From positions 1 through 55,940 of the forward strand of contig NZ_JAKKUR010000009.1 of the NCBI RefSeq assembly GCF_021890735.1: a DNA stretch of 55,940 nt, written 5' to 3'. The stretch comes from Thermanaeromonas sp. Lineage in GTDB: Bacteria > Bacillota > DSM-521 > Neomoorellales > Neomoorellaceae. Position numbers and translations under genes: made by a program. The notes beneath the pieces were generated by a model. It saw only the letters and a list, made by a program, of their open reading frames with translations. It was not told the origin of the DNA and did not search any database. Each line of letters begins with the position of its first letter. The first letter of the stretch is position 1. Shown piece by piece: positions 17,449 to 26,844 of the stretch.

Positions 17449-17523
17449 GTACTTGTCAAAGAATATTTCCAGTTGTTATCATTTTATCATACCCGTTTTA
17501 AAAGGTGAAGGGAGAGTAGGTAA

Positions 17524-18015
17524 ATGTCTCGTATTTACCCTGGTCAGCCTTTGGTTGGCGTGGGAGCAATAATTGTAGAGGGTGAAAGAATCCTTCTGGT
17601 ACTGCGAGGACATCCACCCGCCCGGGGACTTTGGAGCATCCCTGGGGGTAGAGTAGAGACTGGAGAAACGTTAAGCGAGGCTTTGCAAAGGGAAATAGCC
17701 GAAGAATGCGGTATCGTTATCGAAGTCGGACCACCGGTAGCGGTGTTAGACAGCATCTATCTGGACGACCTGGACAGGGTTAAATACCACTTCGTGCTGG
17801 TAGACTTTTGGGCCCGCTACGTTTCCGGAGAGCTAAAACCTGCTTCCGATGTGGCTGAGGCACGTTGGATCCCCTTAAAAGAAGTGAGTAACTACCAGCT
17901 TACCTCTGGAACTCTGGATCTCCTTGAGCATTTGGGCTTACTATCGGGTCGGCCCGTAGGCGAACCTTCCCGCCTCTTCTACCGTAGTATCTTGCGTAAG
18001 GAACACAATCCTTAA
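17524..18015 (+). CDS. NUDIX hydrolase
   Basis: A 163-residue Nudix enzyme with the full box GGRVETGETLSEALQREIAEECG (seen as Gx5Ex7REUxEExGU) at about 40-62. N-terminal GVGAIIVEGERILLV and a later FVLVDFWARYVSGEL strand complete the fold. The pattern resembles ADP-ribose or nucleotide-sugar pyrophosphatases, but the substrate cannot be told. It is a single plus-strand gene inside a minus-strand cluster, divergent from cdd, and its end overlaps the convergent dgkA by four bases. Confidence 0.9.
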   Translation: MSRIYPGQPLVGVGAIIVEGERILLVLRGHPPARGLWSIPGGRVETGETLSEALQREIAEECGIVIEVGPPVAVLDSIYLDDLDRVKYHFVLVDFWARYVSGELKPASDVAEARWIPLKEVSNYQLTSGTLDLLEHLGLLSGRPVGEPSRLFYRSILRKEHNP

Positions 18016-18371
18016 AAACCGCTATTAAATATTTGGAGAAACCTGGGTAAAAAAATGAGGAGGCCTGTTGCCACAGCCCCTAATGCAGTGACCAAAACGG
18101 CTCCTGCGGCCACATCTTTAGCCTTCCGAGCCAGGGGATGGTAATGGGGACAAGATAGATTTACAGCTAACTCCAAGGCCGTATTAAAGGTTTCCGCCGC
18201 AAGTACGAAGGCCACCGTTAGAATTAAAATGCCCCATTCCCAACCTTCTAGCCGGAAGTAGTAACCCAGGAAAAACACCCCTGCAGCCGCTGTTAAATGG
18301 ATACCCATATTAACCTGGGTACGCAAGGTATAAAACAGACCGGCTAAGGCCGCCCTGAACTTGTTAATCAT
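18012..18371 (-). CDS. dgkA: diacylglycerol/undecaprenol kinase
   Basis: A small integral membrane kinase, 119 residues, with three membrane helices and the active-site motif AAETFNTALELAVNL near residue 58-72. In Gram-positives this enzyme phosphorylates undecaprenol and feeds the cell-wall carrier lipid pool. It overlaps the ybeY stop by four bases, suggesting coupled translation. uppP, at 43854, serves the same lipid cycle. Confidence 0.93.
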   Translation of the reverse strand: MINKFRAALAGLFYTLRTQVNMGIHLTAAAGVFFLGYYFRLEGWEWGILILTVAFVLAAETFNTALELAVNLSCPHYHPLARKAKDVAAGAVLVTALGAVATGLLIFLPRFLQIFNSGF

Positions 18372-18832
18372 CCCTTTATTCCCACCCTGTCTAACAGTTC
18401 TTCCTGCCGCCGGAACATTATCTCCTCTTTTTCCGGGGTATCATGGTCGTAACCTAAAAGGTGCAAAAAGCCGTGGGCAACCAGTACCCCTATCTCTTTC
18501 TCCAGGGAATGCCCGTAAGTTTTAGCCTGGCGCCGGGCAGTATCCAGTGAAATAAAAATATCTCCCAAAAGAAGCTCCCCTTCTTCCTTAATCTCGGGTT
18601 CTCCGGGAGCTTTCTCCTGGAGGGCAAAAGATAAAACGTCGGTAGGAGCATCTATCCCGCGAAAATCTCGATTTAAGCGGCGTATCTCCTCATCATCCAC
18701 CAAAGTTAAGCTCACTTCCGCCGTCTCAGGTACCCCCTCAAGCCTGGCCGCCTCCTCAAGGATCCTCCTTATCATTCTTTCCAAGTGGGGTTCCAGTTCG
18801 CTATCCAGCTGATTGTTTATGAAGCACTCCAT
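18368..18832 (-). CDS. ybeY: endoribonuclease YbeY
   Basis: A zinc-dependent endoribonuclease of 16S rRNA 3'-end maturation and ribosome quality control. The metal motif HGFLHLLGYDH (three His) lies near residue 120-130, after TDVLSFAL and GDIFIS. At 154 residues it is standard. The start lies within the end of pgpH (32 bases of overlap), as in related genomes. Confidence 0.97.
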   Translation of the reverse strand: MECFINNQLDSELEPHLERMIRRILEEAARLEGVPETAEVSLTLVDDEEIRRLNRDFRGIDAPTDVLSFALQEKAPGEPEIKEEGELLLGDIFISLDTARRQAKTYGHSLEKEIGVLVAHGFLHLLGYDHDTPEKEEIMFRRQEELLDRVGIKG

Positions 18833-20969
18833 TGCGGCCCCTTCTCCTTTCCATTTCCCGCAGGACTACCTCTGGATATTCCACCCGGGAATGATATATA
18901 CCATTTAAAACCTTTAAAAAGGCATCTCCTATTAAAGCGAGGTCCCGGAAGGTTAAATCGCTGTTCTCTAGCTGACCATCCTCCAATTTTTCTTTTATAA
19001 TCCTGCGCACAAAACCTTCCATGCGGTTTGGCGTAATCTTAGGTAGCGCCCTTATCCCAGCCTCTACACTGTCGGCCAGCATAACAATGGCCGCCTCTTT
19101 TGTCTGCGGTTTGGGTGTCTCATAACGAAATTCTTCTTCATCTACTTCCAAGCCCCGGCTCTTTTCGCAGGCCTTGTGGTAAAAGAAGGACATAAGGGTT
19201 GTACCGTGGTGCTGAGCAATAATATCCTGCACTACAGAGGGAAGCCCAAATTCACGGGCTAGCTCCAATCCGTCCTTCACATGACAGGATATTATCAAGC
19301 TACTTAGAGAGGGTGACAATTTATCATGGGGGTTTTCCATCCCCACTTGGTTTTCAATGAAAAAGTAGGGTCGCTTAAGCTTGCCGATATCATGATAGTA
19401 AGCACCGATACGAGCAAGCAAGGAATCCGCCCCTATGGCATCGGCTGCCGCTTCTGCGAGATTGGCTACCAGTAGGCTGTGGTGGTAGGTACCAGGTGCT
19501 TCTAATAAAAGCCTCTTTAAGAGGGGGTGGTTGGGATTAGATAGTTCAAGTAACTTCACTGCAGTAGTAATACCGAAGGTATTCTCCAAAAAGGGTAAAA
19601 AACCGATGGTCAAAACCGCAGAAAGCACCCCATTGGCCACGGCCAAGCCTAAGCCTAAGCTTGTCTCTAGTAAAGAGTGTTCTAAAAGTAAACCTAGAGC
19701 CAGCACCGCCAGCATATTGGCCAAAGTAATAAAAATGCTGGACCTGGCCAAGCTCGATCTCTGGTCCAGGTGATTTACGCAATACACCCCTGTCAGCCCG
19801 CTTACGATTCCCGCCGCAGTAATATGGAAGTAGTTTCCCCCTAAGATACCCGCTTCCAGGGCCAAAAAAACCGTAAAAACCGAGGCGACCTGGGCATCGA
19901 CAAGAATAGCTGTAAGCATGGAACCTGCGGCCACAGGGATGAGATACCCTATTACTCTGGACATTTCTGAGGGATTACCTAAGCTTATAGCGGTAACGCC
20001 CCGCGAAAAGACAAGGAAAACCACCCATAGGAGCCCCAAAAGCAAAAGGAGCCGATCGTCGCCATAAATCTTTCTTTTAAAGGTACGCAAATAGAAAAGC
20101 ATAAGGAACACTAAAACTCCTTGGAGCAAGCCTAAGCCCACCAAGCCTCTCCAAGGTGTCTCAGGACGTAGCAACCCTAATTTCTGTAAAGCTTCTATAT
20201 CTTCCTCGGTAACAATCTCCCCGTCACCTACTATTTTCTCCCCCTGGCGGATGGTCACCTGTACGGGAGCTACTTCGGCCCGGGCTTTCTCCCGGCGCTG
20301 TAGGGTGGCAGCAACATCATATACCAGCGTAGGTTTAAGCTCCAGCTTCCGGACGATAGCAGCCAGGAAGGACTTGTATTTCGCTTCTATACTTAGTGCC
20401 TCAACGTCGGCAAGCATTTTTCCCCGAATGCTTTCCAGAGCTTCTTGGGCTAAAGCTCCCTGCATATGCCGGCGTATAATCTGTATAAGCCCCTCTTCTA
20501 GCCTGTTTAAAGTGTCCTGGCCAGCTGAAGCCAATACCTTAATGGTGGAATTATCCACCTCCCAACCGGATAGAGCAGTCTTTAGTCTTTCTTCCCTTAG
20601 GCTCGCTTCTGAAGTTTCAAGAAGTATTTGGCGCACGCTTTGAAAAGGGATCCGAGCCTCTTCTACTACCTTATCAGTAACCGTGTTGTCGATTCTATAG
20701 ACAGGTTCCACCCTTCGTTCTGCTTCTTCGCGAGCCCGGGCGGTTAATACTTCACTTTCATAAACGATACCCTGGGGAGCTTTAATATCCCTGGGGCTAG
20801 GCTGGCCTACTTTAAGATCCAGCTTCTGGGGTAAAAAGTCCACAGCAACAATGGCCAAAGCCAGAAAAAATAAAACCCCTCCCCAGAGGGCTCGCCTGTT
20901 CGATAAACCTACCTTCCCTCCACGGGCCCATAATGAGCGTAGCTGGCCTACGAGCCATTGCCACGCCAA
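18801..20969 (-). CDS. pgpH: 7TM-HD cyclic-di-AMP phosphodiesterase PgpH/YqfF
   Basis: A membrane-bound HD phosphodiesterase that degrades c-di-AMP. One N-terminal membrane helix (about 28-48) is followed by a large extracellular 7TMR-HDED domain to about 270, seven membrane helices to about 470, and a cytoplasmic HD domain (YHHSLLVANLAEAAADA, then YYHDIGKLKRPYFF and ISCHVKDG). The length of 722 residues matches YqfF. It overlaps phoH upstream and ybeY downstream. Confidence 0.96.
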   Translation of the reverse strand: MAWQWLVGQLRSLWARGGKVGLSNRRALWGGVLFFLALAIVAVDFLPQKLDLKVGQPSPRDIKAPQGIVYESEVLTARAREEAERRVEPVYRIDNTVTDKVVEEARIPFQSVRQILLETSEASLREERLKTALSGWEVDNSTIKVLASAGQDTLNRLEEGLIQIIRRHMQGALAQEALESIRGKMLADVEALSIEAKYKSFLAAIVRKLELKPTLVYDVAATLQRREKARAEVAPVQVTIRQGEKIVGDGEIVTEEDIEALQKLGLLRPETPWRGLVGLGLLQGVLVFLMLFYLRTFKRKIYGDDRLLLLLGLLWVVFLVFSRGVTAISLGNPSEMSRVIGYLIPVAAGSMLTAILVDAQVASVFTVFLALEAGILGGNYFHITAAGIVSGLTGVYCVNHLDQRSSLARSSIFITLANMLAVLALGLLLEHSLLETSLGLGLAVANGVLSAVLTIGFLPFLENTFGITTAVKLLELSNPNHPLLKRLLLEAPGTYHHSLLVANLAEAAADAIGADSLLARIGAYYHDIGKLKRPYFFIENQVGMENPHDKLSPSLSSLIISCHVKDGLELAREFGLPSVVQDIIAQHHGTTLMSFFYHKACEKSRGLEVDEEEFRYETPKPQTKEAAIVMLADSVEAGIRALPKITPNRMEGFVRRIIKEKLEDGQLENSDLTFRDLALIGDAFLKVLNGIYHSRVEYPEVVLREMERRRGRNGVLHKQSAG

Positions 20970-21955
20970 GCCCGTTCACTCCTTTCATAGGCTTTAATAA
21001 TTTTTTGCACCAGAGGATGCCGTACTACATCAGCTTCGGTTAAATATTCAAAGGCTATACCGTCTATGCCCCTTAGGATGCGCTGGGCCTCTACCAGACC
21101 GGAAGGCACATCGCGGGGCAGATCTATCTGAGTAATATCTCCGGTTATCACCGCTCGAGATCCGAAACCGAGGCGTGTTAAAAACATCTTCATTTGTTCG
21201 GTAGTGGTGTTCTGGGCCTCATCTAAAATTATGAAGGCATCGTCCAAGGTGCGACCCCTCATATAAGCCAACGGCGCTACTTCTATAATATTCTTCTCCA
21301 TATATTTCTGTGCTGTTTCCATACCTAGCACATCATATAGTCCATCGTAAAGGGGGCGAAGATAGGGATTTACCTTTTCTTGAAGATCACCAGGTAAAAA
21401 GCCCAGCTTCTCACCCGCCTCCACGGCCGGCCGGGCCAATACTATTCTTTCTACGCTGCGGGAACGCAAGGCACAAACCGCCATCACCACCGCCAGATAA
21501 GTTTTGCCCGTCCCCGCAGGTCCTATTCCGAATACTATATCGTGTTCGCGTATAGCCTGCACATAACGTAATTGCCCCAAGGTTTTCGGACGGATCTGCT
21601 TCCCCCGGGGTGTTATATAAAGAACTTCCCCTAACGCTTCCGCCAGGTCGGGCGACGGCACATCTTTCCTTCTCTTTCTCTGCCGTACTTGATTCCACGT
21701 ATAGTTAATGGTATTGGTATTTATAGTGGAACCTATTTTTACTAAGCCCAGGAGCTGACGAAAAAGCTCCTCTAGCTCCTCCACCTCCTGTTTTTCCCCC
21801 GAAATATACACTTCATTACCTCTGGCTACTATGCGAGCGCCTGCCTGGCTTTCAATATATTTTAGATTTTCATCATGAAGGCCAAAAAGATTGGCCGCTT
21901 CCCCGTTACTACCCACGACTACCTTAACCTCGAGATGCTCACTCAAATTTAACAA
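20948..21955 (-). CDS. phoH: PhoH family ATPase
   Basis: A PhoH-like protein with an N-terminal KH-like region and a P-loop ATPase domain: Walker A GPAGTGKTYLA near residue 143-153, Walker B FIILDEAQNTT. Members are thought to act in RNA metabolism. It starts with TTG five bases after AGGAGG. Its gene overlaps pgpH by 22 bases and is next to ybeY, an association conserved across bacteria. Confidence 0.96.
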   Translation of the reverse strand: MLNLSEHLEVKVVVGSNGEAANLFGLHDENLKYIESQAGARIVARGNEVYISGEKQEVEELEELFRQLLGLVKIGSTINTNTINYTWNQVRQRKRRKDVPSPDLAEALGEVLYITPRGKQIRPKTLGQLRYVQAIREHDIVFGIGPAGTGKTYLAVVMAVCALRSRSVERIVLARPAVEAGEKLGFLPGDLQEKVNPYLRPLYDGLYDVLGMETAQKYMEKNIIEVAPLAYMRGRTLDDAFIILDEAQNTTTEQMKMFLTRLGFGSRAVITGDITQIDLPRDVPSGLVEAQRILRGIDGIAFEYLTEADVVRHPLVQKIIKAYERSERAWRGNGS

Positions 21956-21994
21956 TCAACCTCCTCTTTATACATACACTTTGTGCGACAGTTT

Positions 21995-22022
21995 ATTATA
22001 CTCCATTCTCTGAGGAGAGTAA
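21995..22022 (-). promoter_or_regulatory. possible promoter upstream of phoH
   Basis: A perfect TATAAT (22000-21995) on the minus strand has TTACTC (22022-22017) 16 bases upstream. It would start transcription near 21988, about 33 bases ahead of the phoH start, inside the yqfD-phoH gap. Confidence 0.45.
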
Positions 22023-22062
22023 AGAAGGGCTATCCCCCAAAGTTTTCTGCTAGGTCCACCGT

Positions 22063-23322
22063 TTAGCTACCAGCCTGTCTCGGAGGTTCCCTGAGGTTTA
22101 CTGTCTGGCCTATATCTTCCTCCACCTCCAAAAGAACCTTAACCCGTACCAGGCCGGGCTCCTCCGTGATCCCTATGATCCTGTCGCCTAAAACTCTAGC
22201 CCGGTCTGAAAGGCTCTGTCGCAAAGACAAAAGGGCTTGCTCTTTAGCCCTGGTTACCGCCTCTTCCCGGCTTAACCATCTTCTATCCACCGAGGTTTCA
22301 AAATAAGTCACAATAATCAGTTCGACAGGGAAGGTAAAATTCCTCCAGGTAGGCAATTTGATAATTCTATTTTCCTGCCGGAAGCTTAGGTAAGGCGGTT
22401 CCGGCGAACCCTTAAGAATATATTCCCGGTCGGGGGTACGTAATATTACAGTTGTGCTGTGCTCTCCAGTAAAGGCTTCCTTAACCTCTTCCCTGGGCGA
22501 CTGCCCTTCCGCCTCGTACCAGACCTTGGCTCTGACGATTCCTCGAGCCCTTACCAACCGGGGTAAAGCGGGAGGCCCAGGTTGTCCCTCCTGCCCGGAA
22601 GGATTCTCCCTAGGCGGTAAAATGAGGCCAGAAATGAGAATGTCGCCCTGGCGTACGGTATCGCCCACGCCAACCCTGGCCTGGCCCGCCAGAACAAGGA
22701 TTTCGGATATTATACCATCTTTAGCAGCTACTATATGTGCCGGTTCTGATCCACCCTCTTCCGCTAAAGGAAAAAGTTTTTCCGTCACTTCAATACACGC
22801 CCTGGTACCTTGGAAGTTTACTCCCACCCAGGCCAGTTCCGGCACTCTCATGAGGATCTCATGCTCCAGCGCACGCGCATCAAGACTCCCCTTCCAGGTT
22901 CCTACCCTTAAACCCGCTTCTGCCGCTACGACCTTCAGCAAGTTGGGGTCCACCTTTTTTAGCTCCCCTCGCGGTAGCACGTCCACCGCCCAGACAAAAT
23001 TAGAAAGAAATAAAAGGCCCAGCAGGAAAAGGACAGCCCCTGCTAAAAAGCTCTGCCGCGTTTTGACACGCTGCCACCAAAAGATAATCCCCCGCTTGTC
23101 CATAAGGCGGACACGACAGCGGGTTTTTCTGGCTACCGGCCGGAGCTGCGCAAAGCAAGCTACCGGTATTTTAGCTCTAAATTTGGGCCCGGGCCCCTGG
23201 ATTATATCCCAAAAGATAACACCTTGGTGCAAGGCGACATCCAGGAATTCTTCTAAGTTATTCCCTTCTACCTCAATTACCACATAGTTCTTGAAAAAAG
23301 CCTGCCAATCCTGCCCTCTCAC
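22063..23322 (-). CDS. yqfD: sporulation protein YqfD
   Basis: A 419-residue YqfD protein with a cytoplasmic N-terminal part, a single membrane helix at about 88-113 (ends NFVWAVDVLP) and a large extracytoplasmic region that resembles a SpoIVFA/PilP-like fold with a biotinyl-lipoyl-like segment (VGDTVRQGDILISG). In B. subtilis yqfC and yqfD belong to the SigE (mother cell) regulon. It follows yqfC by 17 bases. Confidence 0.92.
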   Translation of the reverse strand: MRGQDWQAFFKNYVVIEVEGNNLEEFLDVALHQGVIFWDIIQGPGPKFRAKIPVACFAQLRPVARKTRCRVRLMDKRGIIFWWQRVKTRQSFLAGAVLFLLGLLFLSNFVWAVDVLPRGELKKVDPNLLKVVAAEAGLRVGTWKGSLDARALEHEILMRVPELAWVGVNFQGTRACIEVTEKLFPLAEEGGSEPAHIVAAKDGIISEILVLAGQARVGVGDTVRQGDILISGLILPPRENPSGQEGQPGPPALPRLVRARGIVRAKVWYEAEGQSPREEVKEAFTGEHSTTVILRTPDREYILKGSPEPPYLSFRQENRIIKLPTWRNFTFPVELIIVTYFETSVDRRWLSREEAVTRAKEQALLSLRQSLSDRARVLGDRIIGITEEPGLVRVKVLLEVEEDIGQTVNLREPPRQAGS

Positions 23323-23339
23323 CGGCCTCCCCCTCCGGG

Positions 23340-23651
23340 CTAATACCTTTCCAAAAACTTTATCGACTTAATACTTCCTTCTACAGCCATGGCGTCAGGA
23401 CGAAGGACCTTAAGCTTTAAATCCTTTCCGGTTATCTCCAGCTGACCTAAGGTTGCATTTACTCGTAATAGTCCGCTTTCATAAGTAACTACTCCCCGGT
23501 GGTTTTCCAGCAGTAACCGGCTATTCCCAATTAGTGTTAGGCGGGGCCAGTCACAGACCGCTTCCTGGGGCAGATCTAAGAAGCTTGCCATGTGGTCTTT
23601 GGCCTTCACGAACTCTGCCGATTTCCGACCCTTTCCCTGCCGTACCGGCAT
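23340..23651 (-). CDS. yqfC: sporulation protein YqfC
   Basis: A 103-residue YabP/YqfC-family protein with the motif LIGNSRLLLENHRGVVTYE near residue 40-58 and a C-terminal LKVLRPDAMAVEGSIKSI strand. The ATG has AAGAGGGGGCGG in front. It forms the yqfC-yqfD pair and is separated from rpsU by a terminator, so it must have its own promoter, SigE by analogy; no convincing SigE box was seen. Confidence 0.92.
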   Translation of the reverse strand: MPVRQGKGRKSAEFVKAKDHMASFLDLPQEAVCDWPRLTLIGNSRLLLENHRGVVTYESGLLRVNATLGQLEITGKDLKLKVLRPDAMAVEGSIKSIKFLERY

Positions 23652-23736
23652 AATTAAATCCGCCCCCTCTTACTCAATCTATGCCTCTCGTTCTGGAAAA
23701 AGACCCCTTTAATAGCCGTCTCAAAATAAAAAGCAG

Positions 23737-23764
23737 TAAAAAAGCCCGGCCGTATCAACCGGGC
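23737..23764 (-). terminator. terminator after rpsU
   Basis: On the minus strand GCCCGG (23764-23759) pairs with CCGGGC (23749-23744), followed by TTTTTTAC. It lies 90 bases past the rpsU stop and before yqfC. Confidence 0.75.
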
Positions 23765-23854
23765 GAAAGTCACCTTATATTGTTTGTAAAGCAGCCGCCT
23801 TACCGGACAGTATCGAAGAATATATTCTTTTGGGGGAGGAAGGCTAAAAATAAT

Positions 23855-24031
23855 TTATCGCCAGTGCCGCTTCTTAGCAGCCTGGGCCTTTTTCTTCCGC
23901 CTTACGCTGGGCTTCTCATAATGCTCCCGTTTGCGCATCTCTGCCATCAGTCCATCCTTCTGGCAAAGGCGTCTGAAACGCCTCAGAGCGCTATCTAAGC
24001 TCTCATCTTTTCCCACGCGAACTTCGCTCAT
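23855..24031 (-). CDS. rpsU: 30S ribosomal protein S21
   Basis: S21, 58 residues, begins [20 protein letters not shown] and ends in the basic tail [15 protein letters not shown]. The frame is open to 24097, but AGGAGGGGAGGGAG sits just upstream of the ATG at 24031, which agrees with the family N-terminus. In B. subtilis rpsU also precedes yqfC-type genes by position in this cluster. Confidence 0.97.
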   Translation of the reverse strand: MSEVRVGKDESLDSALRRFRRLCQKDGLMAEMRKREHYEKPSVRRKKKAQAAKKRHWR

Positions 24032-24128
24032 TCGACCGTCTCCCTCCCCTCCTAACCGGTGGCAGCTGCTGCACTTCGCTTTATATGTATTCCACATTGA
24101 ACGTTGTTTTTCCTTTTTTAAAATATCT

Positions 24129-25079
24129 TTATATCATCCGGATGGCAAATTGGGGACAAACTTCAGTGCAGTAGCCACACAATATGCATTTTTCAGGGTC
24201 AATCCGGGCTTTTCCTTGGTTTAAAGTAATAGCCCCGCTGGCGCACGCTTTTAAGCAAGCTCCATCTCCTACGCATACCGTTTCTACTACAGCAAAACGT
24301 TTGCTCAAACTTAAAGGCTCACCAGGATCCTCCCCGTTGAAGTAGCGAAGGTTATATTCTACCTCCTCCTCAGTCAGCATTCCCACAGCTATAGAGGCTA
24401 CCCCCGGTATTTTTCTCGCAAACTCCATGGCTTCCCGGTACTGCTGGATCAGGTTGCCTCCGGCCAGTACCTTCATCAAGTACACGCCCTTCCCCTTTGC
24501 CACAGCCTCTTCTATAGCTTCCAGCATTTCCTCACGGTTTCCGTGTAAAAGTCCCATCCCTTTTATATTTATGAGAGGAAAAATTACATCTATTTCTTCA
24601 CGGTTCGCCGCTTCCCGGACCGCAAGCACCGAATGGGTAGATATACCCACCGCACCGATAATTCCCTTTTCCTTGGCCTCTAGCAAGTACTGTAACGCTG
24701 CGGCCCTTTCTGCAAAGACCTTTTCCGTGGCCCTCGCAGCATGGAGGTGGAAAATATGGATATGGTCTAAGCCCAACTTGCTTAAAGCCTCTTCTACGGC
24801 CTTTTTCATTCCCTCATAATCTTCGGCTGTGGATTTGCTGGCTATTACTACTTCCTGGCCGTACCCCTTGATGGCTCTCCTTATCGGCTCATAGGTCTCG
24901 TAAATCTGGGCTGTATCTATGAAGTTTACTCCTCCCTCCAGGGCCCGGCGGATAAGCTTTTCACAGGTAGCCACATCTAAATTCTTTTGGCGTGGCCCCA
25001 TGGGCAGAGCACCAAAGCACAGCTCAGAAACCTTAAATCCCGTGCGCCCCAAAGGACGATATTCCATTTTAAGAGGCAA
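24129..25079 (-). CDS. aldo/keto reductase with C-terminal 2[4Fe-4S] ferredoxin domain
   Basis: The N-terminal 250 residues form an aldo/keto reductase barrel ([17 protein letters not shown], then [15 protein letters not shown] with the catalytic Asp and Tyr). The C-terminus is a ferredoxin-like region with two Cys groups: [11 protein letters not shown] (shortened, only three or four Cys) and [12 protein letters not shown]. This fusion is common in anaerobes; the substrate is unknown. The TTG at 25079 has GGAGG almost abutting it, so the ATG at 25067 may be the real start. Downstream of the HIT gene, and divergent from nothing. Confidence 0.88.
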   Translation of the reverse strand: MPLKMEYRPLGRTGFKVSELCFGALPMGPRQKNLDVATCEKLIRRALEGGVNFIDTAQIYETYEPIRRAIKGYGQEVVIASKSTAEDYEGMKKAVEEALSKLGLDHIHIFHLHAARATEKVFAERAAALQYLLEAKEKGIIGAVGISTHSVLAVREAANREEIDVIFPLINIKGMGLLHGNREEMLEAIEEAVAKGKGVYLMKVLAGGNLIQQYREAMEFARKIPGVASIAVGMLTEEEVEYNLRYFNGEDPGEPLSLSKRFAVVETVCVGDGACLKACASGAITLNQGKARIDPEKCILCGYCTEVCPQFAIRMI

Positions 25080-25104
25080 ACCTCCTATCTTAGTTAAAAG
25101 CTCT

Positions 25105-25446
25105 TTAACACAAGTTTCTCAATTGCCGCCCGCCCAAGAGGTGGTAATGAAGGTGATAGATGACCTGGCCTCCTTCCTGCTTACAATTGTTGACCAAGCG
25201 GAAACCCCGGTCAGCCAAGCCAAGCTCCCGGGCCACTTTAACAGCCACAAGGTGCAAGTGCCCGATAAGCTCTGCATCTTCTTCGGTTATGGCCGTAAGG
25301 TCGGGGATGTGCTTGCGGGGGATGATGAGTATATGCACGGGCGCCACAGGGCGTATATCTTTGAAGGCCACTACCCGTTCGTCCTGATAAACCATCTCTG
25401 AAGGAAGCTCTCCCGCAGCTATTTTACAAAAAATGCAGTCGGACAT
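25105..25446 (-). CDS. hinT: HIT family protein (HinT-like)
   Basis: A histidine-triad nucleotide hydrolase. The triad is HLHYHLLGG near the C-terminus, and the N-terminal SDCIFCKIAAGELPS carries a Cys pair. The frame extends to 25476, but GGGAGGAGG precedes the ATG at 25446, which gives 113 residues as expected for HinT. The usual activity is hydrolysis of adenosine phosphoramidates. It lies next to mtaB. Confidence 0.93.
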   Translation of the reverse strand: MSDCIFCKIAAGELPSEMVYQDERVVAFKDIRPVAPVHILIIPRKHIPDLTAITEEDAELIGHLHLVAVKVARELGLADRGFRLVNNCKQEGGQVIYHLHYHLLGGRQLRNLC

Positions 25447-25507
25447 ATGTTTTTCCTCCTCCCATAAAGTGGTCAAGACGAAACCAGGTTTATTTTCGAT
25501 TTATCTT

Positions 25508-26833
25508 TTAGAAAATCCTGCATCCTTCATAAGAGACTTCTCCCCAAAGCCTTCCTTCCCGGTACTCCGCTATCTTTACGGGCACCAACCGACCTCTTAA
25601 GGGCTCCCGAGCCAAAAAAGATACCAGCAGATAGTTTCCGGTATGGCCCTCCCAAAAACCTTCGCGCCCAGGCATCTCCTCTTCCACCAACGTCTCTAAA
25701 GTCTCCCCTATAAATCCTTGTGCATACTCGGCGGCTAGCCTGCGGGCGAGCTCTAAAAGCCTGTTTACCCTTTCTTTTTTAACTTCAGCATCCACTTGCC
25801 CGGGCATTAAGGCTGCGGCAGTACGTGCCCGGGGTGAAAAAGGGAAAACATGTACGCGGGAGAAGCCAACCTCTTCAACCACTTCTAAGGTATGCCGGAA
25901 ATGTTCTTCTTTTTCACCCGGAAAACCCACTATAACATCTGTGGTAATGGCGGCCCGGGGACGGCCCTGCCGGAGGCTGGCGATCAAATCCAGGTACTGC
26001 TTAACGTTGTACCGGCGGCCCATGCGCCTTAAAATCCAGTCATCACCGCTCTGTAAAGGAATATGGTAATGGGGGCAGATCTTTTCCGAACCTGTCAAAA
26101 CTGCAACGAGCCCGGGAGTAAAATCAGGAGGGTCTATGGAGCTAACCCGTACCCGTCCCAGGCCGGGAATAGACACCACAAGTTTTAAAAGCCCCTCAAG
26201 ATCTATATCTCCTCGTTCCCGGCCGTAGGCTCCCACATGGACTCCCGTGAGAACTATCTCCTGGTACCCGGCAGTAACAAGCTTTCTAATTTCGGCAATA
26301 ACGGCTTCTGGCGCCCGGCTACGTAAAGGCCCTCGCGCATAGGGTACGATACAATATGTACAAAATTCTTCGCAACCCTCCTGGATCTTGACAAAAGCGC
26401 GGGAGCGGGAAGTCTGGACGAGGGGTAACTCCTCAAAGGGTTCTCCTTTTTCGTGCGGGCGCACAGCGTTTACGGTCTTACCAGTTCGCCGCGCTTCTTC
26501 TACCAGCTCAACCAGCCGCGCCCGCTCACGGGTACCTACGACTACATCCACGCCGGGAATCTTTAAAACTTCTTCCGGTGCAACTTGTGAGTAACAACCC
26601 GTTACCGCCACAATGGCTTCCGGATTTTGCCGGGTGGCCCGCCGGATCAATTGGCGGGATTTACGGTCACTTAAATGGGTAACGGTACAGGTATGAATGA
26701 CGTATACATCAGCAGTCTCATCAAAGGGCACTATTTCGTACCCAGCTTGCTGAAATAGACCTTTAAGGGCTTCTAATTCGTTTTGGTTGACTTTACATCC
26801 CAAGCTGGCCAGGGCCACCCGCCGGGAAGCCAC
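25508..26833 (-). CDS. mtaB: tRNA (N6-threonylcarbamoyladenosine-37-C2) methylthiotransferase MtaB
   Basis: A radical SAM methylthiotransferase that converts t6A37 to ms2t6A37 in tRNAs reading ANN codons. The N-terminal UPF0004 domain has ASLGCKVNQNE, HTCTVTH and GCYSQ, whose Cys bind one cluster; the radical SAM motif is CEEFCTYC near residue 154-161; the C-terminus is a TRAM-like domain. At 441 residues it is normal. The rsmE-prmA-dnaJ side upstream suggests a translation-related operon. Confidence 0.95.
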   Translation of the reverse strand: MASRRVALASLGCKVNQNELEALKGLFQQAGYEIVPFDETADVYVIHTCTVTHLSDRKSRQLIRRATRQNPEAIVAVTGCYSQVAPEEVLKIPGVDVVVGTRERARLVELVEEARRTGKTVNAVRPHEKGEPFEELPLVQTSRSRAFVKIQEGCEEFCTYCIVPYARGPLRSRAPEAVIAEIRKLVTAGYQEIVLTGVHVGAYGRERGDIDLEGLLKLVVSIPGLGRVRVSSIDPPDFTPGLVAVLTGSEKICPHYHIPLQSGDDWILRRMGRRYNVKQYLDLIASLRQGRPRAAITTDVIVGFPGEKEEHFRHTLEVVEEVGFSRVHVFPFSPRARTAAALMPGQVDAEVKKERVNRLLELARRLAAEYAQGFIGETLETLVEEEMPGREGFWEGHTGNYLLVSFLAREPLRGRLVPVKIAEYREGRLWGEVSYEGCRIF

Positions 26834-26844
26834 GTTTTCACCTC

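Noticed and set aside
18801-18832. Frameshift between pgpH and ybeY
   Set aside because: The overlap is the normal gene arrangement; both proteins have full conserved ends.
22454-23287. 277-codon plus-strand ORF inside yqfD
   Set aside because: Shadow of yqfD with Ser/Arg/Pro-rich composition and no own promoter or ribosome site.
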